A stretch of 64,000 bases of DNA from Rhizobium herbae (GTDB lineage Bacteria > Pseudomonadota > Alphaproteobacteria > Rhizobiales > Rhizobiaceae). The translations under genes were made by a program, and so were the position numbers. Position 1 is the stretch's first letter; every line of letters begins with the position of its first letter. The stretch covers positions 300,203 through 364,202 of the forward strand of contig NZ_JAGGJV010000007.1 of the NCBI RefSeq assembly GCF_017873135.1, written 5' to 3'. This document shows positions 8,456 to 19,583 of this stretch, in pieces. The notes under the pieces were generated by a model that had not been told where the DNA came from, did no database searches, and saw only the letters and a list, made by a program, of their open reading frames with translations.

Positions 8456-11400
8456 TCAGATCATGCCGGATTCCGGCGGGATGGGCTTTTCCTTCGGCTT
8501 GTAGCCGACGGACCTGAGCGCGACGTAGAAGACCGGGGTCAGGAACAGGCCGAGAATGGTGACGCCGAGCATGCCGGAGAAGACGGCCGTGCCGAGCGAC
8601 TGGCGCATTTCGGCGCCCGGGCCTGTGGCGATCATCAACGGCACGACGCCGAGGATGAAGGCGAAGGCGGTCATCAGGATCGGGCGAAGGCGAAGACGGC
8701 TGGCCTCGATTGCGGCATTGACCGGGTTCATCCCGTCGTCCTGGGCCTGGCGCGCGAACTCGACGATCAGGATGGCGTTCTTGGCTGCAAGTCCGATGAG
8801 GACGATCAATCCGATCTGGGTGAGGATGTTGTTGTCCTGGCCCCTCAGATGCACGCCGACCAGAGCGGCCAGTACGGCCATCGGCACGACGAGGATGATC
8901 GCCAAGGGCAGGATCCAGCTTTCATACTGGGCCGACAGCGCCAGGAACACGAAGATCACCGAGAGAGCGAAGATGAAGATCGCCGTATTGCCGGTATTGC
9001 GCTCCTGGAAGGCGAGGTCCGTCCATTCGAACGAGGTGCCGGGCGGCAGGATCTGGCCCGCGAGAGCCTCCATCTTGTCGAGCGCCGTGCCGGTCGAGAC
9101 GCCGGGGGCAGGATTGCCCTGGATCGGGACCGAGACGTACATGTTGTAGCGCTGGACGAGCGAGGGGCCGGTGGTGTCGCGGATATCGACCAGCGTTCCG
9201 AGCGGCACCAGCGCGCCGGTGGCGGAGCGGACCTTCAGGGCGAGAATATCCTCCCGCTCCAGCCGGTACTGCTGGTCTGCCTGGGCCCGCACCTGATAGA
9301 CGCGGCCGAAGGCGTTGAAGTCGTTGACATAGGAGGTGCCGAGGTTGATCGACAGCGTTTCGAAGATGTTGGGGATCGGCACGCTCAGCGCGCGTGCCTT
9401 GTCGCGGTCGATCGCCAGGAAATATTGCGGGCTGGAAGCCGAGAAGGTGGTGAAGACGCCCGTCAGGCCTTCCGTCTGGTTGGCGGCACCCATCATCTGG
9501 TAGGCGAGACCGAGAGCGCGGCGCATGTCCGAGCTTTCGCGATCGACGATCTGCATCTTGAAGCCGCCGGAATTGCCGATGCCGCGGATCGACGGCGGCG
9601 GCACGGCGATGATGAAGGCTTCCTGGATCACCTGCATCGAGCCGTAGAGCTGGCCGATGATCTGGTTTGCGCTCTGCCCGTGCTTCAGGCGTTCCTCGAA
9701 GCTTTCGAACGGCGTGAAGATGACGCCGGAATTCGAGGCATTGGTGAAAGTCGCGCCGTTGAACCCGGCAAAGGCGACGGCGTCCTTGACGCCCGGCACC
9801 TTGCGCAGGATCTCGGTTGCCTTCTGGACCACGGCATCGGTGCGGGCCAGCGAGGCGCCGTCGGGCAATTGCACCACGACGATCGCATAACCCTGGTCCA
9901 TGGTCGGCACGAAGCCGCGCGGCACGATCTGCGCCATGTACCAGGTGGATGCGAGCAATCCGAAAAAGACGACCAGGGTGGCGCCGAGCGCCACCTTTGT
10001 CGAGACGAGGTGGCGCACGGCCCAGGAATAGCCATGGGTCATCCGGTCGAAACCGTTGTTGAAACCGTTGGCAAGGCCCCTGGCGACGCGCGTCAACGGG
10101 TTGCGGGTTTCGTGGTGTTCCTGGTGCGGGCGCAGGATCAGGGCTGCGAGCGCCGGCGAGAGGGTCAGCGAATTCAGCGCCGAAATCGCCGTTGCCACGG
10201 AGATGGTGACGGCGAACTGCAGGTAGAACTGCCCGGAGATGCCGGGAATGAAGGCCGTCGGCACGAAGACCGCGATCAGCACCAGCGAGATGGCGATGAC
10301 CGCTGTCCCGACCTCGTCCATGGTCACATGTGCCGCCTGTTTGGGCGTCATTCCCTTGGCCAGATTTCGCTCGACATTTTCCACCACGACGATGGCGTCA
10401 TCGACGACGATGCCGATCGCCAGCACCAGCCCGAACAGCGTCAGCATGTTAAGCGAGAAGCCGAAGGCGAGCAGCAACGCGAAGGTACCGATCAGCGACA
10501 CCGGGATGGCAACGATAGGGATCAGCGCGGTGCGCCAGGACTGCAGGAAGACCAAAACGACGATGGCGACCAGGATCGCTGCTTCGAGAATGGTCTTGTA
10601 GACCTCGTTGATCGATTCGGAGATGAATTCCGTCGGGTTGTAGACGATGGTGTATTCGAGGCCGGGCGGGAAATCCTTCTTCAGGGTTTCCATCGTCGCC
10701 TTGATCTGCTCGGAGGCCTCCAGCGCATTGGTGCCGGGCCGCGAGAAAATGCCCATGGCGACGGCCGGCTTGCCGTTCAGATAGCTGTTGGTCACGTAGT
10801 CCTTGGCACCGAGCTCGATGCGGGCCACGTCCTGCAACTGGACGAGGCGGCCGCTGGCCGTCGCCTTGACGATGACGTAGCGGAACTGGCGCGCGTCGCT
10901 GAACCGCCCTTCCGTCGTGACCGTATACTGAAACGCATTGTTGCCCGCGTTCGGCGGCCCGCCGATCGAACCGCCGGAAACCTGGACGTTCTGGTCGCGC
11001 AGCGACTGGACGACATCGCCCGACGTCATGCCGTAGGAGGCGAGTTTTTCGGGATCGAGCCAGATGCGCAGCGCATATTCGCGTTCGCCGAACAGGATGA
11101 CGTCGCCGACCCCCTCAAGCCGCACCAGAAGGTCGCGGGCGCGGGTGCGGGCATAGTTGGAGACGTAGAGCTGGTCGTAGCGGTCGTTCGGCGAGATGAG
11201 ATGCACGACCATCATCAGGTCGGGCGAGCTTTTTGCCGTGGTGATGCCGATGCGGCGGACCTCTTCAGGAAGGCGCGGTTCGGCGATCGAGACGCGGTTC
11301 TGGACGAGGACCTGCGCCTTGTCGAGATCGGTTCCGAGCTTGAAGGTGACGGTCAGCGCCATCGAGCCGTCGGCGGTGGAATAGGAGGACATATAGAGCA

Positions 11401-11629
11401 TGTCCTCGACGCCGTTGATTTCCTGTTCGAGAGGGGTCGAGACCGTATTGGCAATGGTCTCGGCGTCGGCGCCCGGATAGGCGGTGCGAATGACGATGGT
11501 CGGCGGGGCGATCTCCGGATACTGGGCAACCGGAAGCTGGAAATAGGCGATGCCGCCGACGATCAGGAGGACGATCGACAGCACCGATGCGAAGATCGGC
11601 CTGTCCACGAAGAAATGGGCAAATCTCAT
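8456..11629 (-). CDS. RND multidrug efflux permease, HAE1/AcrB family
   Basis: A 1057-residue inner-membrane proton antiporter, the usual length for AcrB/MexB relatives. It opens with a family-typical start (FFVDRPIFASVLSI) and carries the paired aspartates of the proton relay in TM4 (GIVVDDAIVVVEN) and the essential lysine in TM10 (AAKNAILIVEFA). It works with the periplasmic adaptor encoded immediately upstream, whose stop overlaps its start (ATGA), and needs an outer-membrane factor that is not encoded here. The large open frame antisense to it is a codon-bias shadow. Confidence 0.95.
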   Translation of the reverse strand: MRFAHFFVDRPIFASVLSIVLLIVGGIAYFQLPVAQYPEIAPPTIVIRTAYPGADAETIANTVSTPLEQEINGVEDMLYMSSYSTADGSMALTVTFKLGTDLDKAQVLVQNRVSIAEPRLPEEVRRIGITTAKSSPDLMMVVHLISPNDRYDQLYVSNYARTRARDLLVRLEGVGDVILFGEREYALRIWLDPEKLASYGMTSGDVVQSLRDQNVQVSGGSIGGPPNAGNNAFQYTVTTEGRFSDARQFRYVIVKATASGRLVQLQDVARIELGAKDYVTNSYLNGKPAVAMGIFSRPGTNALEASEQIKATMETLKKDFPPGLEYTIVYNPTEFISESINEVYKTILEAAILVAIVVLVFLQSWRTALIPIVAIPVSLIGTFALLLAFGFSLNMLTLFGLVLAIGIVVDDAIVVVENVERNLAKGMTPKQAAHVTMDEVGTAVIAISLVLIAVFVPTAFIPGISGQFYLQFAVTISVATAISALNSLTLSPALAALILRPHQEHHETRNPLTRVARGLANGFNNGFDRMTHGYSWAVRHLVSTKVALGATLVVFFGLLASTWYMAQIVPRGFVPTMDQGYAIVVVQLPDGASLARTDAVVQKATEILRKVPGVKDAVAFAGFNGATFTNASNSGVIFTPFESFEERLKHGQSANQIIGQLYGSMQVIQEAFIIAVPPPSIRGIGNSGGFKMQIVDRESSDMRRALGLAYQMMGAANQTEGLTGVFTTFSASSPQYFLAIDRDKARALSVPIPNIFETLSINLGTSYVNDFNAFGRVYQVRAQADQQYRLEREDILALKVRSATGALVPLGTLVDIRDTTGPSLVQRYNMYVSVPIQGNPAPGVSTGTALDKMEALAGQILPPGTSFEWTDLAFQERNTGNTAIFIFALSVIFVFLALSAQYESWILPLAIILVVPMAVLAALVGVHLRGQDNNILTQIGLIVLIGLAAKNAILIVEFARQAQDDGMNPVNAAIEASRLRLRPILMTAFAFILGVVPLMIATGPGAEMRQSLGTAVFSGMLGVTILGLFLTPVFYVALRSVGYKPKEKPIPPESGMI

Positions 11630-12777
11630 TGGCCGTTCTCCGCCGTTGCGGCTTCTGGCGGCAGGACAACGAGCTTCGGATCGACGATCACGCCGGGCCG
11701 CAGCCGCGTCAGGCCGTTGACGACGAGCATTTCGTCACCCGTCAGGCCTTCGCGAATTACGCGGTAACCGTAGAGCCTCGGTCCCAGACGGACCGGCTTG
11801 GTCGAAAAGCTGCCGTCCTCGGCAACGACATAGACGACGCGCTGGTCCTGGTCGGAGCCGATCGCCTCGTCGGGAACGAGAATGCCCTTGTAGGTGTTGG
11901 AGGCGCTGACCTCGACGCGGCCGAAGAGACCCGGCTGCAAGACAAAATTCGGATTGTCGAAGCGGGCGCGCACGCGCATCGTGCCGGTTTCCTGGTCGAC
12001 GCGGTTTTCGGCGAAATCAAGTTTGCCTTTGAAGGGTTTCTCCGTGCTGTCGGCGATGGTCACGAAGACGTCGAGCGATCCGCCCCCCTCCTGCAGGTTG
12101 CTGCCGTGTTCGCGGGCCACGCGAGCGTAGTTCAGCAGGCGGCGTTCATCGACGTCGAAATAGAAATCGATCGGGTCAAGCGAGACGATCGTCGTCAGCG
12201 CGGTCTGGTCGGCCTGCACCAGATTGCCGACCGAGATCAGGCGCCGGTCGATACGGCCGCTGAGCGGGGCCAGGATCGTGGTGTATTCCATGTCGAGCTT
12301 CGCACGGGCAAGGCTTGCCTCGGCACCGCGCAGATTGGCCTGCCCGGATTGCAGTTCACGGCGGCGGTCGTCCAGGGTGGATACGGAAAGCGTACCCTTC
12401 TGCACCAGCGTTTCCGTGCGCGCGAATTCCGACTCGGCAAAGGTCAGCGTGGATTTCGCGACTTCGAGAGACGACGTGGCGACGTCGAGCGCGGTCTTGA
12501 AGGGGCGCTGATCGATGACGAAGAGCGGGTCGCCCTTCTTGACCATGGCACCGTCCTTGAAATTGACCTGGTCGAGATAACCGCCGACGCGAGACCGAAG
12601 CGTGACCTCATCGACGGCTTCAAAGCGGCCGATGAACTCGTCGCTGTCGACGACATCGCGGACAACCGGCTTCGCCACGGTGACGGCGGCTTTCGGTTGT
12701 TCCTGCGCGGAGGCAGGGGTTGCAGGCAGAGCTGTGGAGAAAAGCAGTATTGCCGGAACAAGCCAGTGTCGTACCAT
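11626..12777 (-). CDS. RND efflux periplasmic adaptor (membrane fusion protein)
   Basis: A 383-residue AcrA/MexA-type adaptor from the ATG at 12777, chosen because it directly precedes a secretion signal (VRHWLVPAILLF) and has AGGGGG upstream. The cleavage site is probably near ASAQ. The lipoyl halves and coiled hairpin are recognisable (SRVGGYLDQVNFKDGAMVKK, about residues 65-85, and SGRIDRRLISVGNLV further on). No lipobox cysteine is seen. First gene of the two-gene pump operon; no local regulator lies next to it. Confidence 0.92.
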   Translation of the reverse strand: MVRHWLVPAILLFSTALPATPASAQEQPKAAVTVAKPVVRDVVDSDEFIGRFEAVDEVTLRSRVGGYLDQVNFKDGAMVKKGDPLFVIDQRPFKTALDVATSSLEVAKSTLTFAESEFARTETLVQKGTLSVSTLDDRRRELQSGQANLRGAEASLARAKLDMEYTTILAPLSGRIDRRLISVGNLVQADQTALTTIVSLDPIDFYFDVDERRLLNYARVAREHGSNLQEGGGSLDVFVTIADSTEKPFKGKLDFAENRVDQETGTMRVRARFDNPNFVLQPGLFGRVEVSASNTYKGILVPDEAIGSDQDQRVVYVVAEDGSFSTKPVRLGPRLYGYRVIREGLTGDEMLVVNGLTRLRPGVIVDPKLVVLPPEAATAENGQ

Positions 12778-13025
12778 GTGTAGGCCCCCTGAAGCGCATG
12801 ATGCAGACAAGTCCCGCACCGCTGCGCGGGTCAGTTCGTGGAGTTTATCTGTGGTCGAACCTTGCCGGATTTCAAGTGGTCTATGGCAGATGGGACATGG
12901 GTTTGACCAAGCTGCTGGCAGTCAAAAATCTGTAAGTATTTCAATCGTTCGGATGTTTCGCCTGTCGATCGCGACCCGGCTTTTGAAGCTTCACCCCTAT
13001 CGAACCGGCAATGCTCTTTTCAGGG

Positions 13026-13217
13026 TCAGCTTACAGTATTCGGATATGGTGTCACCACGGAAAAGACGTCGTCCGGCAGGCGCGGATCATTTAAGGTTTT
13101 GCTTCTGTTCGCAGTGGCGAAATCATGCCGGGAAGCGAGGCCTTCCGTCCGGGGAAAGGGCCTTTGGTCCGATAGCCCGGCGGGAAGCCCGAAAAAGGCC
13201 TGGATTTCGGAGACCAT
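13026..13217 (-). CDS. Small hypothetical protein
   Basis: A possible 63-residue protein starting MVSEIQAFFGLPAG. The ATG at 13217 has an excellent ribosome site (AGAAGGAG, 8 bases upstream), and codon third positions are GC-rich in the first half. No domain, signal or membrane segment is recognised. It lies between the SDR gene and the RND adaptor gene in a 550-base gap that is otherwise featureless; the part from 12778 to 13025 shows nothing I can support. Confidence 0.35.
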   Translation of the reverse strand: MVSEIQAFFGLPAGLSDQRPFPRTEGLASRHDFATANRSKTLNDPRLPDDVFSVVTPYPNTVS

Positions 13218-13329
13218 TGTCCTGCTCCTTCTGAGAGATCTGGTGGGGTTGAGGCTGTCGAGATGCATTGAAATTCGATTGCCGGGCCATGCGGCGGAGA
13301 TTGTGCTACGCCCTTCCAGGTGGCGAGGC

Positions 13330-14070
13330 TCAGACCATGCCGCCATTGGCGCGCAGGACCTGGCCGTTGATCCAGGAGCCGTCCGGGCCGGCGAGGAAGG
13401 CGACCGAGGAGGCGATGTCTCCCGGGGTGCCGAGGCGTTCCAGCGGGTTCATCTTCGCCATGCGGGCAATCAGTTCTTCCGACTTGCCGTTGAGGAAGAG
13501 GTCGGTCGCCGTCGGGCCGGGAGCGACCGCATTGACGGTGATCGAGCGGCCGCGCAGTTCCTTCGAAAGGATTGCGGTCAGCGTTTCGACGGCTGCCTTG
13601 GTGGCAGCGTAGACGCCGTAATTTTCAAGCTTGAGGCCGACGACGCTGGTCGAGAAGTTCACGATACGGCCGCCATCGCGCAGGCGCTTTGCCGCTTCCC
13701 GCAAGGTGTTGAACGTGCCCTTGAGGTTGATGGCGATCTGGCGGTCGAACAGGGCATCCGAACTTTCGGCGAGCGGCGAAAGCGTCATGATGCCGGCATT
13801 GTTGATGAGCACGTCGACACCGCCAAAGGCGGCTTGCGCAGCATCGAACATGCGGCGGACGGCTTCCACGTCACTGACATCGGCTTTTACGGTCAGCGCA
13901 CGGCCGCCCTTGTCTTCGATCTTCCGGGCCAGTGCCTCGGCCGGAGCAGCGTCGCCGGAATAGTTGATGACGACGGTGAAGCCATCCCCGGCGAGGCGTT
14001 CTGCAATGGCTGCGCCAATGCCGCGGGAGGCGCCGGTGACGATTGCGACCTTGTTGCTGTTGTCGGACAT
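13330..14070 (-). CDS. SDR family NAD(P)-dependent oxidoreductase
   Basis: A 246-residue classical short-chain dehydrogenase/reductase. The cofactor motif TGASRGIG is at residues 12-19, NNAG at 90-93, and the catalytic Tyr154-x3-Lys158 with an upstream serine near 140-142. The C-terminus (WINGQVLRANGGMV) is family-typical. It resembles 3-oxoacyl-ACP-reductase-like enzymes often regulated by a neighbouring LysR gene; substrate unknown. AAGGAGAACG precedes the start. Confidence 0.9.
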   Translation of the reverse strand: MSDNSNKVAIVTGASRGIGAAIAERLAGDGFTVVINYSGDAAPAEALARKIEDKGGRALTVKADVSDVEAVRRMFDAAQAAFGGVDVLINNAGIMTLSPLAESSDALFDRQIAINLKGTFNTLREAAKRLRDGGRIVNFSTSVVGLKLENYGVYAATKAAVETLTAILSKELRGRSITVNAVAPGPTATDLFLNGKSEELIARMAKMNPLERLGTPGDIASSVAFLAGPDGSWINGQVLRANGGMV

Positions 14071-14191
14071 TTTCGTTCTCCTTGGTGACCTGCGCCGCAG
14101 CGCGTTTCGATGAGGAGAAGATGCCGCTTTTCATCCAGCGAATAATCGGCCATTCTTCCGCATCACTATTCGAAAATGGCGAACAATCCCC

Positions 14192-15091
14192 ATGGACAGA
14201 TTTGAGGCGATGCGCGTGTTTTCGCGCGTGGTGGAGCGTCGCAGTTTTACGCTGGCGGCCGAGGACACCGGGCTCCCGCGCTCCACCGTCACCGACGCGG
14301 TCAAGCAGCTGGAGGCGCGGCTTGGTGTTCGCCTGCTCCAACGGACGACGCGGCATGTCAGTCCGACGCTCGACGGCGAGGCCTATTACCGGCGGTGCCT
14401 GACCATCCTGTCGGATATCGAGGACGCGGAAGGGGCCTTTGCCGGCGCCAAGCCGAAAGGTTTGCTGCGCGTCGATGTGCACGGCAAGCTGGCGCGGCAT
14501 TTCGTTCTGCCGGGACTGCCGGCTTTTCTGAAGGAATATCCGGATATCCAGCTCTATATGAGCGAGGGCGACAGGCTGGTCGACCTGATCAGGGAGGGGA
14601 TCGACTGCGTGCTGCGCGTCGGCGACCTGCAGGACAGCGACATGATCGCACGGCGCGTGGCCCTGCTGGAGGAGGTGACCTGTGTTTCGCCCGAATACAT
14701 CGCCCGCTTCGGCATGCCGCAAAGCCTCGACGATCTCACTAGGCACCAGATGATCGGTTTCTGGTCGACGGCCATCGGCGGGTTGCTGCCGCTGGAATTC
14801 ACGGTGTCGGGGGCGATCCGCAATATCTCCCTGCCGGCGGTGGTTTCGGTCAATGGCGCCGATACGCTGGCGGCGGCGGCGCGGCTGGGGCTCGGCATCA
14901 TGCAGGCGCCGCGCTATTCGCTGGAGGAGGATTTGAAGAGCGGCAAGCTCATCGCCATCCTGCCGGACAATCCGCCCACCCGCACGCCGGTTTCACTACT
15001 CTATCCGCGCAGCCGCCAGCTGTCGCCACGCGTGCGGGTCTTCATCGACTGGCTGTCCCGCGAATTCGTGGCCCGGCAGGACTCCCTATAA
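14192..15091 (+). CDS. LysR family transcriptional regulator
   Basis: A 299-residue LysR-type regulator. The winged helix-turn-helix is at residues ~4-63 (RSFTLAAEDTGLPRSTVTDAVKQL), followed by the two-lobed co-inducer domain. It is divergent from the SDR gene with 121 bases between the start codons, the standard arrangement for a LysR regulator and its target. Confidence 0.9.
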   Translation: MDRFEAMRVFSRVVERRSFTLAAEDTGLPRSTVTDAVKQLEARLGVRLLQRTTRHVSPTLDGEAYYRRCLTILSDIEDAEGAFAGAKPKGLLRVDVHGKLARHFVLPGLPAFLKEYPDIQLYMSEGDRLVDLIREGIDCVLRVGDLQDSDMIARRVALLEEVTCVSPEYIARFGMPQSLDDLTRHQMIGFWSTAIGGLLPLEFTVSGAIRNISLPAVVSVNGADTLAAAARLGLGIMQAPRYSLEEDLKSGKLIAILPDNPPTRTPVSLLYPRSRQLSPRVRVFIDWLSREFVARQDSL

Positions 15092-15271
15092 AAATTAGCG
15101 GATCGGACCTTGTCTTTGTGCTGTGGCGGCCCCACATGGCCACAACTTCAGGGGCATCCTCCCGCATCTCACCTCCCTGCAATACCTTCATCGGCAAAAC
15201 CTTCAAATCGATTCCGGATCGACGGGTTATGCGCTAAACGTTGAATGTTCGCAGACATCAGGAAAATCGAC

Positions 15272-16489
<1,218 letters not shown>

Positions 16490-16501
16490 CGGCCGGTTGC
16501 G

Positions 16502-17572
16502 TCAGACCTTCCGGCCTTCCTCGTTGAAGAAATGCAGGTTCGGCACCGGCAATTTGACAGCCACCTCGCCATGCATGCCGAGAAAGCGGCGGTCGAGGGT
16601 GAAGGCCTTGAAGGCGACGGGGCCGAGCTTCAGGTGGACGATGATGCCGAAGCCGGTGGGCTCGACGAGATCGACGGTCGCCATCATCGTATCCGGGCCT
16701 TCGGCGCCGAGGATGACGTGCTCCGGCCGGATGCCGAGCGTGGCGCGGCTGCCGTCCGCGAGCTTGGCCGTTCCGCCGAGCGGCAGGACGATGCCGCCGG
16801 TGAGCGCAAAGTTCGCCGTATCGCCCGTCGCCAGGTAGCGGCCCTCGAAAAAGTTCATGCCCGGCGAGCCGATGAAGCCTGCAACAAAGAGGTTGGCGGG
16901 GTTGTCGTAGAGTTCGAGCGGGCTGCCGACCTGCTGGATGATGCCGCCATGCATGGCGACGATGCGGTCGGCGAGCGTCATCGCCTCGATCTGGTCGTGG
17001 GTGACATAGATCGAGGTAGCGCCGAGATCCTGGTGCAGCTTCTTGATTTCAGCGCGCATCTGTTCGCGCAGGCGGGCGTCGAGGTTCGACAGCGGCTCGT
17101 CGAAGAGAAAAGCTTTCGGCTCGCGCACGATGGCACGGCCCATGGCAACGCGCTGGCGCTGGCCGCCCGAGAGCGCCTTCGGACGCCGTTCCATCAGCGG
17201 ATCGAGGCCGAGTTTGGTGGCCGCACTGGCAACGACCGAGGCGATCTTTTCTTTCGCGGTCTTCCGCAAGCGCAGGCTGTAGCTCATGTTCTTCGCCACG
17301 CTCATATGCGGGTAGAGCGCGTAGGACTGGAACACCATGGCGATATCGCGGTCCTTCGGGGCAAGGTCGTTGACGCGCTTGCCGTCGATGCGGATCTCGC
17401 CGTCGGTGACGGCCTCGAGACCGGCGATCATGCGCAGCAGGGTGGACTTGCCGCAGCCCGACGGGCCGACGAGCACGACGAATTCGCCGTCCTTGATCTC
17501 CAGATCGATGCCGTGCAGCACCGGATGAATGCCGTAGGACTTGTGGATAGCGGCGATATCGATGGATGCCAT
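16502..17572 (-). CDS. ABC transporter ATP-binding protein, UgpC/MalK type
   Basis: A 356-residue CUT1-class ATPase. Walker A (GPSGCGKST, about residues 36-44), signature [13 protein letters not shown] and Walker B ([12 protein letters not shown]) are intact, and the C-terminal third is a TOBE/OB-like regulatory domain. It is the last gene of a minus-strand operon that runs from the GntR-type gene at 22.8 kb. Such ATPases can serve several CUT1 importers. Confidence 0.9.
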   Translation of the reverse strand: MASIDIAAIHKSYGIHPVLHGIDLEIKDGEFVVLVGPSGCGKSTLLRMIAGLEAVTDGEIRIDGKRVNDLAPKDRDIAMVFQSYALYPHMSVAKNMSYSLRLRKTAKEKIASVVASAATKLGLDPLMERRPKALSGGQRQRVAMGRAIVREPKAFLFDEPLSNLDARLREQMRAEIKKLHQDLGATSIYVTHDQIEAMTLADRIVAMHGGIIQQVGSPLELYDNPANLFVAGFIGSPGMNFFEGRYLATGDTANFALTGGIVLPLGGTAKLADGSRATLGIRPEHVILGAEGPDTMMATVDLVEPTGFGIIVHLKLGPVAFKAFTLDRRFLGMHGEVAVKLPVPNLHFFNEEGRKV

Positions 17573-17576
17573 GGGA

Positions 17577-18410
17577 TCAGCCTTTCACGGCGCCGGCCGT
17601 CAGGCCCTGCACGAGGTAGCGTTGGATCAACAGGAAGAACAGGCAGGCCGGGATGAGCGCCATGACGCCCGCCGCCATCATCTGTCCGAAGTCGACCGAG
17701 AATTTCGACACGAAGGAAAGCAGCCCGACCGGGAAGGTCGCGGCATCGTTTCCGGAAATCAGCATCAGCGAGAACAGCAGTTCGCTCCACGCGGCGGTGA
17801 AGACGAAGCCGAGCGTCGCGGCGATGCCTGGCAGCGTCAGCGGCAGGATGATCTGGCGGAAGGCGACGAACTGCGTGGCGCCGTCGATCATCGCGGCCTC
17901 TTCGAGATCCTTCGGAATGCCGTCGAAGAAGGACTGCATCAGGAAAGTGGCGAAGGGCACGTTGAAGGCGGTGTAGACGATGACGAGGCCGGTGAGGCTG
18001 TTGGTGAGGCCGAGCGGCGACAGGATCTTGAAGATCGGCGCGACCAGCATGACCAGCGGGAACATCTGGGTGAGCAGCATCAATGTCACGATCCAGTATT
18101 TGCCGCGAAAGTCGAAGCGCGACATGGCATAGCCGGCCAGCGAGGCAAGCACGGTGACGATAATGGCGGTCGAGCCGGAGACGATCAGGCTGTTCTTGAA
18201 GAAGACCGGGAAATCGCTGTGTTTCAGCACGAACTCGAAATGCTCGAAGCTGGTGCGCGACGGCCACATCTTGATGCCCTCGGAATAGAGGAGCTTGTTG
18301 GGCGTCACGGAAACCTTGAGCAGCCAGTAGAGCGGAAACAGCGCGAAGGCGACATAGGCGAGGATGGCCAGGCGGTGAGCGACGACGGAGGCGATGCGTT
18401 TTGCGGTCAT
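17577..18410 (-). CDS. CUT1 ABC transporter permease (MalG/UgpE type)
   Basis: A 277-residue inner-membrane subunit with six predicted membrane segments. The coupling loop reads EEAAMIDGATQFVAFRQIILP, the EAA motif of carbohydrate permeases. It lies 4 bases after the other permease gene and 4 bases before the ATPase gene. Confidence 0.9.
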   Translation of the reverse strand: MTAKRIASVVAHRLAILAYVAFALFPLYWLLKVSVTPNKLLYSEGIKMWPSRTSFEHFEFVLKHSDFPVFFKNSLIVSGSTAIIVTVLASLAGYAMSRFDFRGKYWIVTLMLLTQMFPLVMLVAPIFKILSPLGLTNSLTGLVIVYTAFNVPFATFLMQSFFDGIPKDLEEAAMIDGATQFVAFRQIILPLTLPGIAATLGFVFTAAWSELLFSLMLISGNDAATFPVGLLSFVSKFSVDFGQMMAAGVMALIPACLFFLLIQRYLVQGLTAGAVKG

Positions 18411-18414
18411 GATC

Positions 18415-19353
18415 TCAATCCTTGCTCAGGAGCCACTGCCGCAGCACGACGATCAGCATGGAATAGGTGATCAGCAGCACGAGCAGCACCAGCGCGATGG
18501 CCGAGGCATAGCCGAAGTCCAGCCGCTTGAAGGCCTGGGTGAAAATGTAGCTGGCGACGATCTGGCTGCGGTCGGCCGGGCCGCCATTGGTCATGACGAT
18601 GATCAGGTCGGCGAAGTTGGAAATCCAGACGGTGCGCAGCAGAACGGTGATGGCGATGGTGGGCGCAAGGAAGGGCAGGGTAATGGAAATGAACCGCTGC
18701 ACCGGACCGGCGCCATCGATGCTGGCGGCCTCGTAGAGATCGCGCGGGATTGCCTGCAGGGCTGCCAGCAGGGTGATGGCGAAGAAGGGAATGCCCCACC
18801 AGACATTGGCGATGATCGGCCCCCACATGGAAAGCTGCGGGTCGGAAAGGATGTTGTAGGGTTCGCTCATCAGGCCGAGCGCAAACAGCCAGTGGGGAAT
18901 GGGACCGACGACGGGATTGAACAGCCAGGCCCAGTTGAGACCGGCAAGGAAGCTCGGCACCGCCCAGGGGAGGAAGACCAGCGCCTGGACGATGGCGCGG
19001 CCGTAGAAGGGCTTGTCGAGCAGCAGCGCGAGGATGAGGCCGAAGACGAACTGCAGGAGGACCGACCAGCCGGTCCACCACAGCGTGTTCTTGAGTGCCC
19101 GATAGAAATTCTGGTCCTGCGACAGCGTCTTGAAATGATCGAGCCCGATGAAGCCGCCGGAAAAGGGGTTGAGCAGCTGGATATCGCGGAAGGCATAGGA
19201 GATGCCGAGTACCAGCGGCACCAGCATGACGGTGACGATCAGGATCAGCGCCGGGGCGCTGTAGAGATAGGGCGCGGAGGCGTCGGCAAGGCGCTTTTTC
19301 AGCGGCCGCTGGTCCCTGCGCGAGCCGCCGTTGCGGGCTGCAAGTGAAGCCAT
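18415..19353 (-). CDS. CUT1 ABC transporter permease (MalF/UgpA type)
   Basis: A 312-residue permease from the ATG at 19353 (MASLAARNGG). The frame is open further upstream, but those codons run into a palindromic element and are unlikely to be translated. The coupling loop is YEAASIDGAGPVQRFISITLP. It pairs with the following permease to form the channel. Confidence 0.88.
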   Translation of the reverse strand: MASLAARNGGSRRDQRPLKKRLADASAPYLYSAPALILIVTVMLVPLVLGISYAFRDIQLLNPFSGGFIGLDHFKTLSQDQNFYRALKNTLWWTGWSVLLQFVFGLILALLLDKPFYGRAIVQALVFLPWAVPSFLAGLNWAWLFNPVVGPIPHWLFALGLMSEPYNILSDPQLSMWGPIIANVWWGIPFFAITLLAALQAIPRDLYEAASIDGAGPVQRFISITLPFLAPTIAITVLLRTVWISNFADLIIVMTNGGPADRSQIVASYIFTQAFKRLDFGYASAIALVLLVLLITYSMLIVVLRQWLLSKD

Positions 19354-19433
19354 CGTCAAATATTTCCGTTTCGCAATCGTTCGCCAGTCAGTGGATGCCG
19401 AAACAGCGTTTCGCAACGCTGTGGCTCGGAAAA

Positions 19434-19562
19434 CCCCCTCTGGCCTGTCGGCCATCTCCCCCACAAGGGGGGAGAAGACCCGTGGCGACCATCTCGGCTC
19501 AAGCGTCTGATGGTGCGGCAGGTGGAGCCCCTCCCCCTTGTGGAGAGGGGTTGGGGAGGGGT
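19434..19562. repeat. Rhizobial intergenic palindromic (RIME-like) element
   Basis: The left part contains CCCCTCTGGCCTGTCGGCC and CTCCCCCACAAGGGGGGAG; the right part contains CCCCTCCCCCTTGTGGAGAGG and GGGGAGGGG. The composition and paired palindromes match the mosaic elements common between genes in Rhizobiaceae. It separates the binding-protein gene from the first permease gene of the CUT1 operon. Confidence 0.75.
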
Positions 19563-19583
19563 CTTTTCAAACGTAGGTCCGAC

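Noticed and set aside
8423..11767. A 1114-codon open frame on the plus strand opposite the RND permease gene
   Set aside because: It is Arg/Asp/Gly/His-rich with no domain and exists because of GC-rich third positions in the real gene; the minus-strand protein is an unmistakable AcrB relative.
13099..14088. A plus-strand open frame opposite the SDR gene
   Set aside because: The minus-strand protein has the full SDR motif set; the antisense frame has none.
18394..19347. A plus-strand open frame over the CUT1 permease gene
   Set aside because: Shadow of a permease with an intact EAA loop on the other strand.
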